64,000 nucleotides of DNA from JAHEFT01 sp963766195 (GTDB taxonomy: Bacteria; Pseudomonadota; Gammaproteobacteria; Xanthomonadales; SZUA-36). The notes beneath the pieces are model-generated. The model worked only from the letters and a program-made list of their open reading frames with translations. It was not told where the DNA came from and made no database searches. The position numbers and the translations under genes are program-made. The stretch is from contig CAVXYY010000005.1 in NCBI GenBank assembly GCA_963766195.1, positions 186,001 through 250,000 of the forward strand. Direction: 5' to 3'. Shown piece by piece: positions 18,631 to 27,804 of this stretch (position 1 is its first letter; each line of letters opens with the position of its first letter).

Positions 18631-19020
18631 TCACCTCGTGGCAAATTCGATGATCAACAATCCCAGCGCAAACGCGATCCCGGCCCCCGCCAGCGTGGCG
18701 ACAAAATAGGTCGAAGCGAAAAAATACTCCTTGTCCTGAACGAATTGCCCGATCTCGTAAATAAACGAGGACATGGTCGTAAATCCGCCGCAGAAACCAG
18801 TTGCCAGCAGCAGCCGCATCTCGGTGGACATCAATTCGGTTTTACCGCTGAGACCGGCAATCATGCCGATGACCAGGCAGCCCGCCACGTTGGACAGCAG
18901 GGTTCCATAGGGAATGCTGAATGCGGAGATGTTCTGGGTGGCCAGCGTCATGCCGTAGCGGCTCAGACCGCCAAGCATGCTGCCGAAACCGACAGCGACA
19001 AGGGCAAGCAAGGATTGCAT
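18631..19020 (-). CDS. crcB: Fluoride channel FluC/CrcB
   Basis: A four-helix inner-membrane protein of 129 residues that works as a dual-topology dimer and exports fluoride. GGLSRYGMTL in helix 1, LLSNVAGCLVIGMIAG with the conserved Asn, and GFCGGFTTMSSF (family GFxGGxTTFSTF) are all present. It lies 45 bases after an MFS transporter gene and 3 bases before DUF190. No fluoride riboswitch consensus was found in the short upstream gap, so expression may depend on read-through from upstream genes. Confidence 0.92.
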   Translation of the reverse strand: MQSLLALVAVGFGSMLGGLSRYGMTLATQNISAFSIPYGTLLSNVAGCLVIGMIAGLSGKTELMSTEMRLLLATGFCGGFTTMSSFIYEIGQFVQDKEYFFASTYFVATLAGAGIAFALGLLIIEFATR

Positions 19021-19065
19021 AAACTGAACTTTACCACCGCCAGCAGGGGCTGGGAAACTGGCTGT

Positions 19066-20496
19066 TTAACTGTCCTCTGGCACAAAGCTCCAGGCGATTG
19101 CGGACACAGCCAGGCTGGCGGCTGAAACCAGGAAAATGATATTGGTGTCCGGTGCCCGGCTGATCATCAGCGCCACGCCGAGGCTGACTACCAATTGCGG
19201 CAGAACCACCGAGAGATTAAACAATCCCATGTAAAGTCCCATGCGGGCCTGGCTGACCTTTTGCGACACGATCGCAAACGGCAGGCTGACCATGGCTGCC
19301 CAACCAATTCCCACGACGGCCATCAAAAGGTAAATGTAAAGGGGGGTTGTACCCAGCCAATACAGGCCGAAGTAGCCTGCCGTCATGAAAACCAGGCAGA
19401 TCACGTGTGTCCTGATACGGCCAATTCGGTGGGCCAGCGGCATCAGGACCAGTGCCGGTAACAGAGCACCGACCGCATTCAGCACCAGGAAGCTCATCGA
19501 GCCAACCCTGCCCAGATCAATATTCGTCAAGCCGGGTAGTTGCTGTTGCAGATAGGCAAACAGGAATACAAAAGTGGTCTGGATCCCGACCCAGCTGAAT
19601 GAATGGGCAGCGATTACCCTGCGGAAGGAAGTCAGGCTTCCCGGCTGGCGCCGGTCTTTCTCCATCAGTGCCTGGGCAACCAGCATGATGGTGACTACCG
19701 CGCAAGCAATCTCGGCATAGTAGTTCGCCGGCTCAAGTCCCATGATCCGGCGGCCCATGGCATAGATGTCATAGACCAGGAAACCCCAAAGCGGGCGGAT
19801 CGCGACTAGCATGCCAAGGAAGGAATCCGCCGTTCCAAACCTGTTCCCTTCGCCAGTGGTTTCCCCCGGCGCTTCCGGTTCGAGCTTGCGTGGTTCGGTA
19901 ATGAACAGCGTGGGTACAATCGAGAACAGCAGCACGATGATGGCGCCGGCATAGATCAGTACGTAGTTGTTGAATACCGCCCCGACAGCATAGGCCAGCA
20001 CCCCGAAGGTGCCCGAGATGGTCTGCATCCAGGTATAGCCCTTGGTGCGCTCATCGCCGGCGTCCGTGACATCCGCGATGATCGACCGGGTCGGGTTGAA
20101 ACTGACATTAATGGCAAGATCCAGCGTCAGGGCTACCGCGATGGCGATCCCGAGAATTCCGCCAACTCCCAGGCCACTGGAAATGACGTCGAGGTTGGGC
20201 AGGGCAAGCAGCATCAACGCGGCAAGCACGCCACCCACCAGGATGAACGGGCGTCTGCGTCCGTTCCAGAACCATACCCGGTCGCTGATGACTCCGATGA
20301 TAACCTGTCCCAGGATGCCTGCCAGCGGCCCTGCCGCCCAGACCAGTCCGACGTCATGTATATCGAGCTTGTATTGTGTAGTCAGAATCCAGCTGAGTGC
20401 TGAAATCTGGATCGACAGGGCGAAGCCCATGGCCGTCGATGGCAGGCTGAGCAGCGCAAAGAAGGTGTTACTTTTCGCTTTCTGAAAAGGATGCAT
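19066..20496 (-). CDS. MFS sugar transporter (SLC45/MFS_2-like), probable alpha-glucoside carrier
   Basis: A 12-helix inner-membrane carrier of 476 residues. The MFS loop 2-3 motif is GVISDRVWFWNGRRRPF, characteristic of the sucrose/maltose SLC45-type branch. It belongs to the same family as the carrier at 29843. It lies directly downstream of the LacI-type regulator on the same strand, and a near-perfect operator palindrome (20545-20560) is in the 69-base gap. It is therefore the best candidate for a regulated maltose or maltodextrin permease. The ribosome site before the ATG at 20496 is weak. fluC follows after 45 bases. Confidence 0.85.
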   Translation of the reverse strand: MHPFQKAKSNTFFALLSLPSTAMGFALSIQISALSWILTTQYKLDIHDVGLVWAAGPLAGILGQVIIGVISDRVWFWNGRRRPFILVGGVLAALMLLALPNLDVISSGLGVGGILGIAIAVALTLDLAINVSFNPTRSIIADVTDAGDERTKGYTWMQTISGTFGVLAYAVGAVFNNYVLIYAGAIIVLLFSIVPTLFITEPRKLEPEAPGETTGEGNRFGTADSFLGMLVAIRPLWGFLVYDIYAMGRRIMGLEPANYYAEIACAVVTIMLVAQALMEKDRRQPGSLTSFRRVIAAHSFSWVGIQTTFVFLFAYLQQQLPGLTNIDLGRVGSMSFLVLNAVGALLPALVLMPLAHRIGRIRTHVICLVFMTAGYFGLYWLGTTPLYIYLLMAVVGIGWAAMVSLPFAIVSQKVSQARMGLYMGLFNLSVVLPQLVVSLGVALMISRAPDTNIIFLVSAASLAVSAIAWSFVPEDS

Positions 20497-20544
20497 ATGG
20501 TCGCAGATTAGAAGGTTTTGCCGCCGGGGTCGCGCGATGATTCG

Positions 20545-20560
20545 TTGAATACGAATTCAA
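20545..20560. promoter_or_regulatory. LacI-family operator upstream of the MFS transporter
   Basis: TTGAATACGAATTCAA is a 16-base palindrome with 14 of 16 positions symmetric and the central CG typical of LacI-family sites. Its left half, read in reverse, is GTATTCAA. This matches the half-site GTATTCAT of the element at 21651-21666 on the other side of the lacI-type gene. Confidence 0.65.
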
Positions 20561-20565
20561 TACCC

Positions 20566-21600
20566 TCAGGTCTTCCGGCCTCCGCAGGAACCGCGGACGA
20601 TCAATGAAACGGGCAGAAGGTCTGATATGACCGGTTCGCCATTGATCATGTTGAGCAGGTTTCGCACCAATGTATGTGCAGCCAGGCGCGTGTCCTGCCT
20701 CACCGTGGTGAGTGAAGGACTGAAGTAGGAGGCCGCAGGAAGATCGTCATAACCCACAACCGAAACCTCACCGGGAACGTTTACGCCAGACTTTCGCAGG
20801 CACTTCAGGACACCGAAAGCGATCAGGTCGGTAGTGGCGAAAATAGCATCAAACTCAACACCACTTTGCAGTAACTTCGAGGTGGCTTCAAAGCCTGATG
20901 TTTCCTGGTTTTTGGTTTGAATGTGAAGCTCATCCCGGGCGGGCAGCCCTGCTGTGTCCAGTGCCTGGCGATAACCTTCGTAACGTAATTTGAATTCCGG
21001 GCAGTCGTCGCTCGCTTCACCGAAAAAAGCAATCCGGGTTCGTCCCTGGCTGACCAGGTGCGTGGTCGCCAGTTCACCGCCCTTTTTGTTATCGCACCCC
21101 ACTGAATGACCTTCGAGCTCAGGAGTTGTTGCGCCAAAGATGGTGAAATGTCCGCCATCATCATGCAATTGCATCAACTTGGCTGAAATTCGTCGGTAGT
21201 CTCCGTAGCCCAGTAAAATGATGCCGTCGGCGCGGTTGCTGAACTGGTACTCCTGCAGCCAGTCATCGCTCAGTTGCTGAAAGGAAAGCAGCACATCGTG
21301 GTCGAGAGCGGCCGCCGATCGCGCAATGTTCCCCAGCAGGGAAAGAAAAAACGGGTTGATTTGCGAATCATCAGAAGTGGGATCCTGAAACAGCAGCAGC
21401 GCAATGGTTTTGCTTTGCTGGGAACGGAGACCGGCCGCGCTGCGATCCACGCTGTAATGCATTTCCCGCGCAATTTCCTGCACGCGCTTGCGTGTTTCGG
21501 GGTTGACCAATGGGCTGTTGCGCAAGGCTCGGGATACGGTCGCCTGGGACACACCTGCGCGATGGGCGATATCAAATGATGTCGTCTTGCCTGAACCCAT
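20566..21600 (-). CDS. LacI-family transcriptional regulator of the alpha-glucan locus
   Basis: A 344-residue repressor. The N-terminal helix-turn-helix is FDIAHRAGVSQATVSRALRN, followed by the hinge helix region (YSVDRSAAGLRSQQSKTIAL). A periplasmic-binding-protein-like sugar-sensing domain fills the rest, ending at TTVRQDTRLAAHTLVRNLL. It lies between the MFS carrier (same strand) and the TonB receptor (divergent). Operator-like palindromes are present in both flanking gaps, so autoregulation and control of both neighbours are likely. The effector is presumably maltose or a maltodextrin, from context only. The start ATG is at 21600. Confidence 0.9.
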   Translation of the reverse strand: MGSGKTTSFDIAHRAGVSQATVSRALRNSPLVNPETRKRVQEIAREMHYSVDRSAAGLRSQQSKTIALLLFQDPTSDDSQINPFFLSLLGNIARSAAALDHDVLLSFQQLSDDWLQEYQFSNRADGIILLGYGDYRRISAKLMQLHDDGGHFTIFGATTPELEGHSVGCDNKKGGELATTHLVSQGRTRIAFFGEASDDCPEFKLRYEGYRQALDTAGLPARDELHIQTKNQETSGFEATSKLLQSGVEFDAIFATTDLIAFGVLKCLRKSGVNVPGEVSVVGYDDLPAASYFSPSLTTVRQDTRLAAHTLVRNLLNMINGEPVISDLLPVSLIVRGSCGGRKT

Positions 21601-21629
21601 TTTCCACCGTTCTGATTTTCCCCTTGCAA

Positions 21630-21657
21630 ATCATAACACTTATGCATTTTATGCAAA
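21630..21657 (-). promoter_or_regulatory. Predicted promoter of the LacI-type gene
   Basis: Reading the minus strand, TTTGCA (21657-21652) and TATGAT (21635-21630) are separated by 16 bases and sit ~30 bases before the start codon at 21600. The -35 element lies inside the operator palindrome 21651-21666, consistent with autorepression. Confidence 0.45.
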
Positions 21658-21666
21658 CGTATTCAT
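21651..21666. promoter_or_regulatory. LacI-family operator in the lacI-type / TonB receptor divergent region
   Basis: ATGCAAACGTATTCAT is palindromic at 12 of 16 positions with a central CG. It shares the half-site GTATTCA with the element at 20545. It overlaps the predicted -35 box of the regulator gene and lies ~160 bases upstream of the TonB receptor start. Confidence 0.6.
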
Positions 21667-21827
21667 TGCTGAAACCACGTTCTGACCTGGCGAAGTCTCT
21701 ATATTATGCATTGCTAAAATTAAAAGGCGTTGTTAGCATCCGTCGCTGATTCCCCTGGGGTTCAGGCAATTAAAGAAATACTCACAGGGATACACAGAGC
21801 CAATTGAAAACTTGGAGAAAACAGGCA

Positions 21828-24753
21828 ATGGCCAATCGCACAGCCAGTCGAAAAATTTCGAAATCTTCCCAACACGAAAACAATCCCTCACCGGCACTGC
21901 GCCGCAGCGCACTATCGCTGGCCATTGCGCTGGCTCTGCCCGGTATGGCATTTGCCCAGGACGCGATCGATGAAGAGGGCCCGAAGGATTCCGAACAGAC
22001 CGTCATGGAGGAGGTCATTGTCACCGGGAGGTTCCGTGCCAGCCTGATTAACTCCATCGAAACGAAGCGGGACAACACCTCCATCATCGAAGCCATTTCG
22101 GCCGAGGACATCGGTAAGCTGCCAGATTCGAGTATCGCGGAGTCCCTGGCCAGAATGCCCGGCGTTTCCGGTGAACGTCGTAACGGCCGCACCAGCGGTA
22201 TTTCAGTGCGTGGCTTCAATGAAAACTACGTCGGAACTACGATGAATGGCCGCGAATTGCTCGGCATGGGCGATAACCGGGGTGTCGAGTATGACCTGTA
22301 TCCGGCTGAATTCATCAGCGGCATGGTGGTGTACAAATCGGTTGACGCCACCCAGACCACCATGGGTATTGGCGGTGTTATCGACCTGAGGACCTATCGG
22401 CCGCTGGACGAGGAAAGATTCCTGGTGCTCAACGGCGCATATGAACAGAATGACCTGAAATCGGCCAACCCGGATTATGACGATAACGGTTACCGGGCAT
22501 CGTTGGCCTGGTCAGACGTGTTCGCCGATGACACCGTCGGCATTTTCCTGGCAGCCGCGACCACCGACTCACCCAGCCAGGAGCGAGCAGTTCCGTGGTT
22601 GGGGGTATCCGAACGTCAATCCAGCGAGAGCCGGTAATGGCATCACCCTCACTGGCGATGAAACGATTCTCGGCGGCCATGATTCTTTCGTAAGGTCTTC
22701 CAAGCTGAAGCGTGACACCCTCAACGGTGTGCTGCAGTGGGCGCCAAATGACGACCTGACGTTCACTCTCGACGGGCTTTACATCGACTTTCAGGAAGAC
22801 AAAGTCTTCCGTGGTCTCGAAGAAGGTCTCGCCGAATGGGGAACCGGTGATTACACGGTCACCGGCGTGGATAACGGCTTTGTCACGGCGGCCGATCTCA
22901 ATGGCGGTTTCAAATCGGTTGTTCGTAACGATGCGGAACGCAAAAAAGCCAAGCTGAAAGAGTTTGGGCTGAATATCGAATACCAAATCGGAGATGAATG
23001 GATCGTCCGGTTTGATGGGGCCCATAGCAAAGTGGATAAGACCATCACCAACGCTGAGAGCTATTCCGGGGTTGGGCGCGCCGGCTTGATGAGCCAGGGA
23101 CCGGCTACGGGGCGGTCCTGGGTCATGACTCCTCAAGGTGCCATCTTCAGCGATTTTGGCTCACCGGTTGACCTGACCGATTTCAACCTGGTCAGGCTCG
23201 CAGGTCCCCAGGCCTGGGGTGGTGGTATGGCGCCGGTGCAGCAGTTTGCTGAAGTCATTCTGCCGGATGGTTCGAAAATTGGCCCGCCACAGGCACAGGA
23301 CGGCTTCGTAAACCAGCCAATTTTCGAAGAAAAGCTGACGACTCTGCGCCTGGACTCGTCCCGCACGCTGGATTTTTCCATCTTCAAGGAAATTACCTTT
23401 GGTGTTAATTATTCAGATCGCTCGAAATCGAAGGACAACCAGGGCTTCTACCTGACTGCCCCCACCTGGCCGAACGATGGCGTCATTCCGGAAGAGTACC
23501 GCGTTGGTACGTCCAGCCTGGACTTCATCGGAATCAACGGGGTTGTGGCTTACGACAGCCTTTCGATGTTCGACAATGGTTATTACATCGCGACAGATGC
23601 CCAGCAACTGGAAACGAAACGATTTGGCGATACCTATGACATCAGTGAAAAGCTGACCGCGTTTTTTGCCAAGCTGGACTTTGACACCAACCTCGGTGGC
23701 GGCATGCTTTACGGTAACGTCGGCCTGCAGTACCTGCACGTCGATCAGAGTTCCACCGGTTATGGTTCCGTTACCGGACCGGACCTCTACGTGCAGGCGA
23801 CTCCCCTGGAAGGTGGCGATGATTACAACGAGTGGTTGCCGAGCCTGAATGCGATTTATGATTTTGACAATGGCCACTACATTCGCACCGCGTTGACGAA
23901 GACGGTCAGCCGGCCCCGCATGGATGACATGCGACCCAACCAGCAGGTTTCCTTCTTCTTTAACCTGGCCAACGTGACTTCGACGGATCCGCAGCAAAGC
24001 GCCTGGAGCGGAAGCGCGGGTAATCCGACCTTGCGCCCGCTGGAATCGAAGAACTTCGACCTGGCCTGGGACTGGTACTATGCCGATGACGGTTTTGTTT
24101 CCGCGGCTTATTTCTACAAGGACCTGGTTAACTGGCACAGGGCAGGTACTTTTGTCGCGGACTTCAGCGAGTTCTACATTCCCGGTTACCACCAGGTGGA
24201 CGATGAAAACGGCAACCCGGTCACCCCTGCGACTTTTGATGGCGTAGTAAGTTATCGTGAAGACGGTTTGACGGGCTCCATGCATGGTTGGGAATTGCAG
24301 GCGACCTTCCCGTTTCGACTGGTTTGGGACAAACTGGAAGGGCTGGGCCTGATTGCCACCGCGACTTTCATCGACGGCTCGCTGGACGATGACACACGCA
24401 TCCCTGGTATGTCGGATGAGAATTACTCCTTCATTGCTTTTTATGAGATTAGTGGATGGGATTTCCGCGTGTCGATGACCAAGCGATCCGAGTTCCTGTC
24501 CGAAACCCGTGGTGAAAGCCTGTCGCTGGTAGCTACAACCGACCAGGGTGCGACATTGTGGGACGCGCAGATCAGTTATGATTTTGGATACTCGGGGCGC
24601 ACAGATTGGCTGGGCGGATTGTCCATCGCCTTGCAGGGCCAGAATCTGTCGAACGAAGACACGATCCAGACCAACGACGATTTTCGTGAGGTTACGCAAT
24701 ACCAGAGTTTCGGCGCCAACTATTTGCTCAGTGCCATTTATAAGTTCTGGTAA
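21828..24753 (+). CDS. TonB-dependent outer-membrane receptor, probable maltodextrin uptake (one frameshift)
   Basis: A large beta-barrel receptor of about 975 residues once repaired. It has a signal peptide ending GMAFAQ, the TonB box region EEVIVTGRFRASL, and a plug starting DIGKLPDSSIAESLARMPGV. The C-terminus ends in aromatic Trp, as barrels do. The frame breaks near 22576: the plug and first strands are in one frame, while QFRGWGYPNVNPAR and all later strands are in the next. Removing one base (CAGGAGCGAG to CAGAGCGAG) rejoins them. The ATG at 21828 with GGAG upstream is preferred to a TTG at 21804. The neighbours (LacI regulator, amylases, halogenase homologue) match the maltodextrin receptor loci of Caulobacter and Xanthomonas. 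Confidence 0.88.
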
Positions 24754-24776
24754 CCTTGATTTGGGTTCGGTCACCG

Positions 24777-24808
24777 GCCCTGCTGGCACTGCCGGCAGGG
24801 CTTTTTTT
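24777..24808 (+). terminator. Rho-independent terminator after the TonB receptor
   Basis: An 11-base stem GCCCTGCTGGC / GCCGGCAGGGC (one mismatch) with loop ACT is followed by seven T. It lies between the receptor stop and the halogenase-like gene, so the receptor can be expressed at a different level from the downstream enzymes. Confidence 0.85.
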
Positions 24809-24825
24809 TAGGTGGGTAAAAGCAC

Positions 24826-26319
24826 ATGAAAGATAAGATCAGCAAGTTGGTGGTTGTTGGCGGAGGAACGGCAGGTTGGATGTCAGCCGCGCTTCTGAAA
24901 CGCGTCTTCGGCGATGTAGTCGATATTGAGCTTGTTGAATCAGAGGAAATCGGCATCGTAGGCGTGGGCGAAGCCACCATTCCGCCGATCCAGCATGTCA
25001 ATGCCGTGCTTGGAATTGATGAGGCCGAGTTTTTGCGGGAAACGAAATCAACCATCAAACTCGCCATCCGCTTTGAAAACTGGCGGGTCCAGGGTGAAAA
25101 GTATTACCACACCTTTGGTGCGCCGGGCCGAAGCCAGGCATTTTGTCATTTTCATCATTTCTGGACCAGGGCTCAGCAGGCAGGCCACCAGTCAAACCTG
25201 TGGGATTACGACCTGAATTATCTCTGTGCCGAGGCCGGCAAGTTCGCCAAGCTGCAGGTCAGCGATCCGATGTGGGAGATGCCATATGCCTACCATTTCG
25301 ACGCCTCGCTGTACGGTGCTTATTTGCGGAGGTACAGCGAAAAACGCGGTGTGAAAAGAACCGAAGGACTGGTCGAACAGGTCAACATCCACTCCGAAAA
25401 CGGCCATGTCGAGTCCCTCGTTTTAAGGGACGGTAAAGTCATCGAGGGTGATTTCTTCATTGACTGCTCCGGCATCCGGGGTCTACTCATACACAAGAAG
25501 TTGAATACCGGCTACGAGGACTGGGGCCACTGGCTGCCCTGTGACCGCGCGATGGCGGTGCCGTCCGAAAGGTTTGAAGAAACGTTGCCGTACACCCGTT
25601 CCATCGCCCATTCCGCCGGCTGGCAGTGGCGGATACCGTTGCAGCACCGCAATGGCAACGGCCTGGTTTACAGCAGCAATCATTACAGCGACGATGAAGC
25701 GGCGAATATCCTGCTGAATAACCTGGAATCGAAAGCCACCGGCGAACCGAGGATCATTCCGTTCCGGACCGGCCGCACGCGCCGGCAGTGGAACCGTAAT
25801 GTGGTTGCAGTCGGCTTGTCGAGCGGTTTCCTGGAGCCGCTGGAATCGACCAGTATTTACCTGATCCAATCCGCCATTGTCCGGCTGATTCATTTGTTCC
25901 CGCACGCCGGAGTCAGTGCCGGCCTGGTGGACGAATACAACCGGCAATCGAAGCGGGAGTATGAACTGATCCGGGATTTCATCATCATGCACTATTACCT
26001 GAATGAACGGGACGACAGCCAGTTCTGGCGGGATACCCGCAATATGGATGTGCCGGAACGTCTGATCCAAAAAATCGAATTGTTCCGATCCAACGGCAGC
26101 CTGTTCCAGGATCAGCTGGATATTTTCCTTGAACCTTCATGGCTTCAGGTGATGCTGGGACAAGGGGTTATGCCGCAGGATTACCACCCGATCGCCGACG
26201 GCCTCAGTGACCAGCAGTTGCAGGAAAAGCTGACGAACACCCGGAAACTGAAAATGGAGCCGTTGCCGAAGATCCCAAGCCACGATGAATTCCTGAAGAT
26301 GTTCTGTAAGGGCGCCTGA
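24826..26319 (+). CDS. Flavin-dependent tryptophan-halogenase family protein
   Basis: A 497-residue FAD-dependent enzyme. The dinucleotide motif GGGTAGW is at residues 12-18. The conserved catalytic Lys is Lys78 (STIKLAIRF), and the halogenase signature WxWxIP is present as WQWRIP at 266-271. The machinery for forming a halogenating species is therefore intact. Such homologues are common beside TonB receptors in carbohydrate loci of Caulobacterales, Xanthomonadales and Alteromonadales, where their substrate is unknown; here it sits between the receptor and an amylase. No flavin reductase gene is adjacent. Either real halogenation or a recruited oxidoreductase role is possible. Confidence 0.9.
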   Translation: MKDKISKLVVVGGGTAGWMSAALLKRVFGDVVDIELVESEEIGIVGVGEATIPPIQHVNAVLGIDEAEFLRETKSTIKLAIRFENWRVQGEKYYHTFGAPGRSQAFCHFHHFWTRAQQAGHQSNLWDYDLNYLCAEAGKFAKLQVSDPMWEMPYAYHFDASLYGAYLRRYSEKRGVKRTEGLVEQVNIHSENGHVESLVLRDGKVIEGDFFIDCSGIRGLLIHKKLNTGYEDWGHWLPCDRAMAVPSERFEETLPYTRSIAHSAGWQWRIPLQHRNGNGLVYSSNHYSDDEAANILLNNLESKATGEPRIIPFRTGRTRRQWNRNVVAVGLSSGFLEPLESTSIYLIQSAIVRLIHLFPHAGVSAGLVDEYNRQSKREYELIRDFIIMHYYLNERDDSQFWRDTRNMDVPERLIQKIELFRSNGSLFQDQLDIFLEPSWLQVMLGQGVMPQDYHPIADGLSDQQLQEKLTNTRKLKMEPLPKIPSHDEFLKMFCKGA

Positions 26320-26361
26320 GCATAGTGGCCGAAAATTTCCGCATGCCATCGAGATTAACCC

Positions 26362-27804
26362 GTGACGTTTAGGGAAACGTTCAGATACACGATTGCGGTG
26401 GTCGTATTCGTTTTGCTCGCCCTTGCGGCGTACATGCGATTTCCCGTCCGGCATCCCGCCCCTCAGCCTGGCGGTACTTACGTGCACCTGTTCGAATGGG
26501 CCTGGCCGGATGTTGCCCGCGAGTGTGAATCGTTTCTTGGCCCTGCCGGGTATGCCGCGGTCCAGTTGTCTCCTGCACAGGAACATGTCACGGGCGAGCA
26601 ATGGTGGACCCGGTATCAACCGGTCAGCTATCGCCTGGAAAGTCGCGGAGGCACCCGGGCGCAATTCGAGGACATGGTGCGCCGTTGTCGTGCGGCCGGC
26701 GTCGATGTTTACGCGGATGCTGTCATCAATCACATGTCCGGCGTCGGGGAAGGCGTGGGAGTAGCCGGATCTGCCTACGGACGGTATGAATACCCCGCGG
26801 TGCCTTACAGCTATGACGATTTTCATCATTGCGACCGCTACGGGGATGACGACATCAGAAATTACCAGGATGCCTGGGAGGTCCGGAATTGCGAATTGGC
26901 AGAGCTGTCCGATCTGGATACTTCTGATGAAGCGGTGCAGAAAAAAATCGCGGTCTACCTAAACGACCTGCTGGATACAGGTGTGGCTGGTTTCAGGATT
27001 GACGCGGCCAAGCATATGGAACCGGCTGACATCGCAGCCATTCTCGGTAATCTCAAGGAGCATCCATTTGTTGTTCAGGAGGTGATTGACCGCGGCAACG
27101 AGCCCATCACGGGCGAAGAATACGCACCTTATGGCCATGTGACTGAATTCAATTACGGCATGGAGTTATACCGTGCATTTACCGGACCGGACCTGACCGG
27201 ATTGAAATCACTGGGCTCGCAGGAAGGCTGGATGCAGCCCGGGCAGGCCATTGTATTCATAGACAATCACGATGTGCAGCGCGGCCATGCCGGCGGAAGT
27301 GAAATTCTTACGCACCGGGAATGGGATGTTTACCGCCTGGCCAATATTTTCATGCTGGCCTGGCCCTATGGCTACCCCATGGTCATGTCGAGTTATCGCT
27401 TCAGTGATTCGGACCAGGGACCACCATCAACCCGGCCGGTGAATGAAGATGGCCGGTGCAACGCCCAATGGGTTTGTGAACACCGTGATCCAGCCATTGC
27501 GGCCATGGTTGGATTTCGTAAGCAGGCGGACGGTCAATCAGTGACGAACTGGACGACCCTGAGCCCGGCAGCCATCGCGTTCAGCCTTGGAGACAGAGGG
27601 TTTGTGGCGATCAACGCCGGAACGTCAACGGTAACCGCGCGGGTTTCCGTGGGTTTGTTGCCGGGCCGTTACAGGGAAATCCTCGGAATCGACAGTGGGC
27701 CTGAGCGCGGGCGGGCTGATTTGATCGTCGAGGGCGACCGGTTCTTGAGCATTGTGCTTCCGCCGATGACAGCGATTGCGACTCATGCAGGGGCCCTGGA
27801 ATGA
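26362..27804 (+). CDS. Alpha-amylase, GH13, animal-type chloride-dependent subfamily
   Basis: An endo-acting alpha-1,4-glucan hydrolase of 480 residues, exported or anchored by an N-terminal hydrophobic helix (AVVVFVLLALAAYM). The four GH13 regions are present: DAVINH, GFRIDAAKH with nucleophile Asp214, QEVID with acid Glu240, and FIDNHD with Asp304. The sequence DNHDVQRGHAGGSEILT and the later MSSYRF are hallmarks of animal-type amylases. Arg212, Asn302 and Arg346 fall at the three chloride-ligand positions (Arg195, Asn298 and Arg337 of pancreatic amylase). The start is a GTG at 26362. It ends with a 4-base overlap with the GH97 gene. Confidence 0.92.
   Translation: MTFRETFRYTIAVVVFVLLALAAYMRFPVRHPAPQPGGTYVHLFEWAWPDVARECESFLGPAGYAAVQLSPAQEHVTGEQWWTRYQPVSYRLESRGGTRAQFEDMVRRCRAAGVDVYADAVINHMSGVGEGVGVAGSAYGRYEYPAVPYSYDDFHHCDRYGDDDIRNYQDAWEVRNCELAELSDLDTSDEAVQKKIAVYLNDLLDTGVAGFRIDAAKHMEPADIAAILGNLKEHPFVVQEVIDRGNEPITGEEYAPYGHVTEFNYGMELYRAFTGPDLTGLKSLGSQEGWMQPGQAIVFIDNHDVQRGHAGGSEILTHREWDVYRLANIFMLAWPYGYPMVMSSYRFSDSDQGPPSTRPVNEDGRCNAQWVCEHRDPAIAAMVGFRKQADGQSVTNWTTLSPAAIAFSLGDRGFVAINAGTSTVTARVSVGLLPGRYREILGIDSGPERGRADLIVEGDRFLSIVLPPMTAIATHAGALE

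Noticed and set aside
19021..19065. Possible fluoride riboswitch upstream of fluC
   Set aside because: The 45-base gap after the MFS stop lacks the conserved riboswitch core and is too short.
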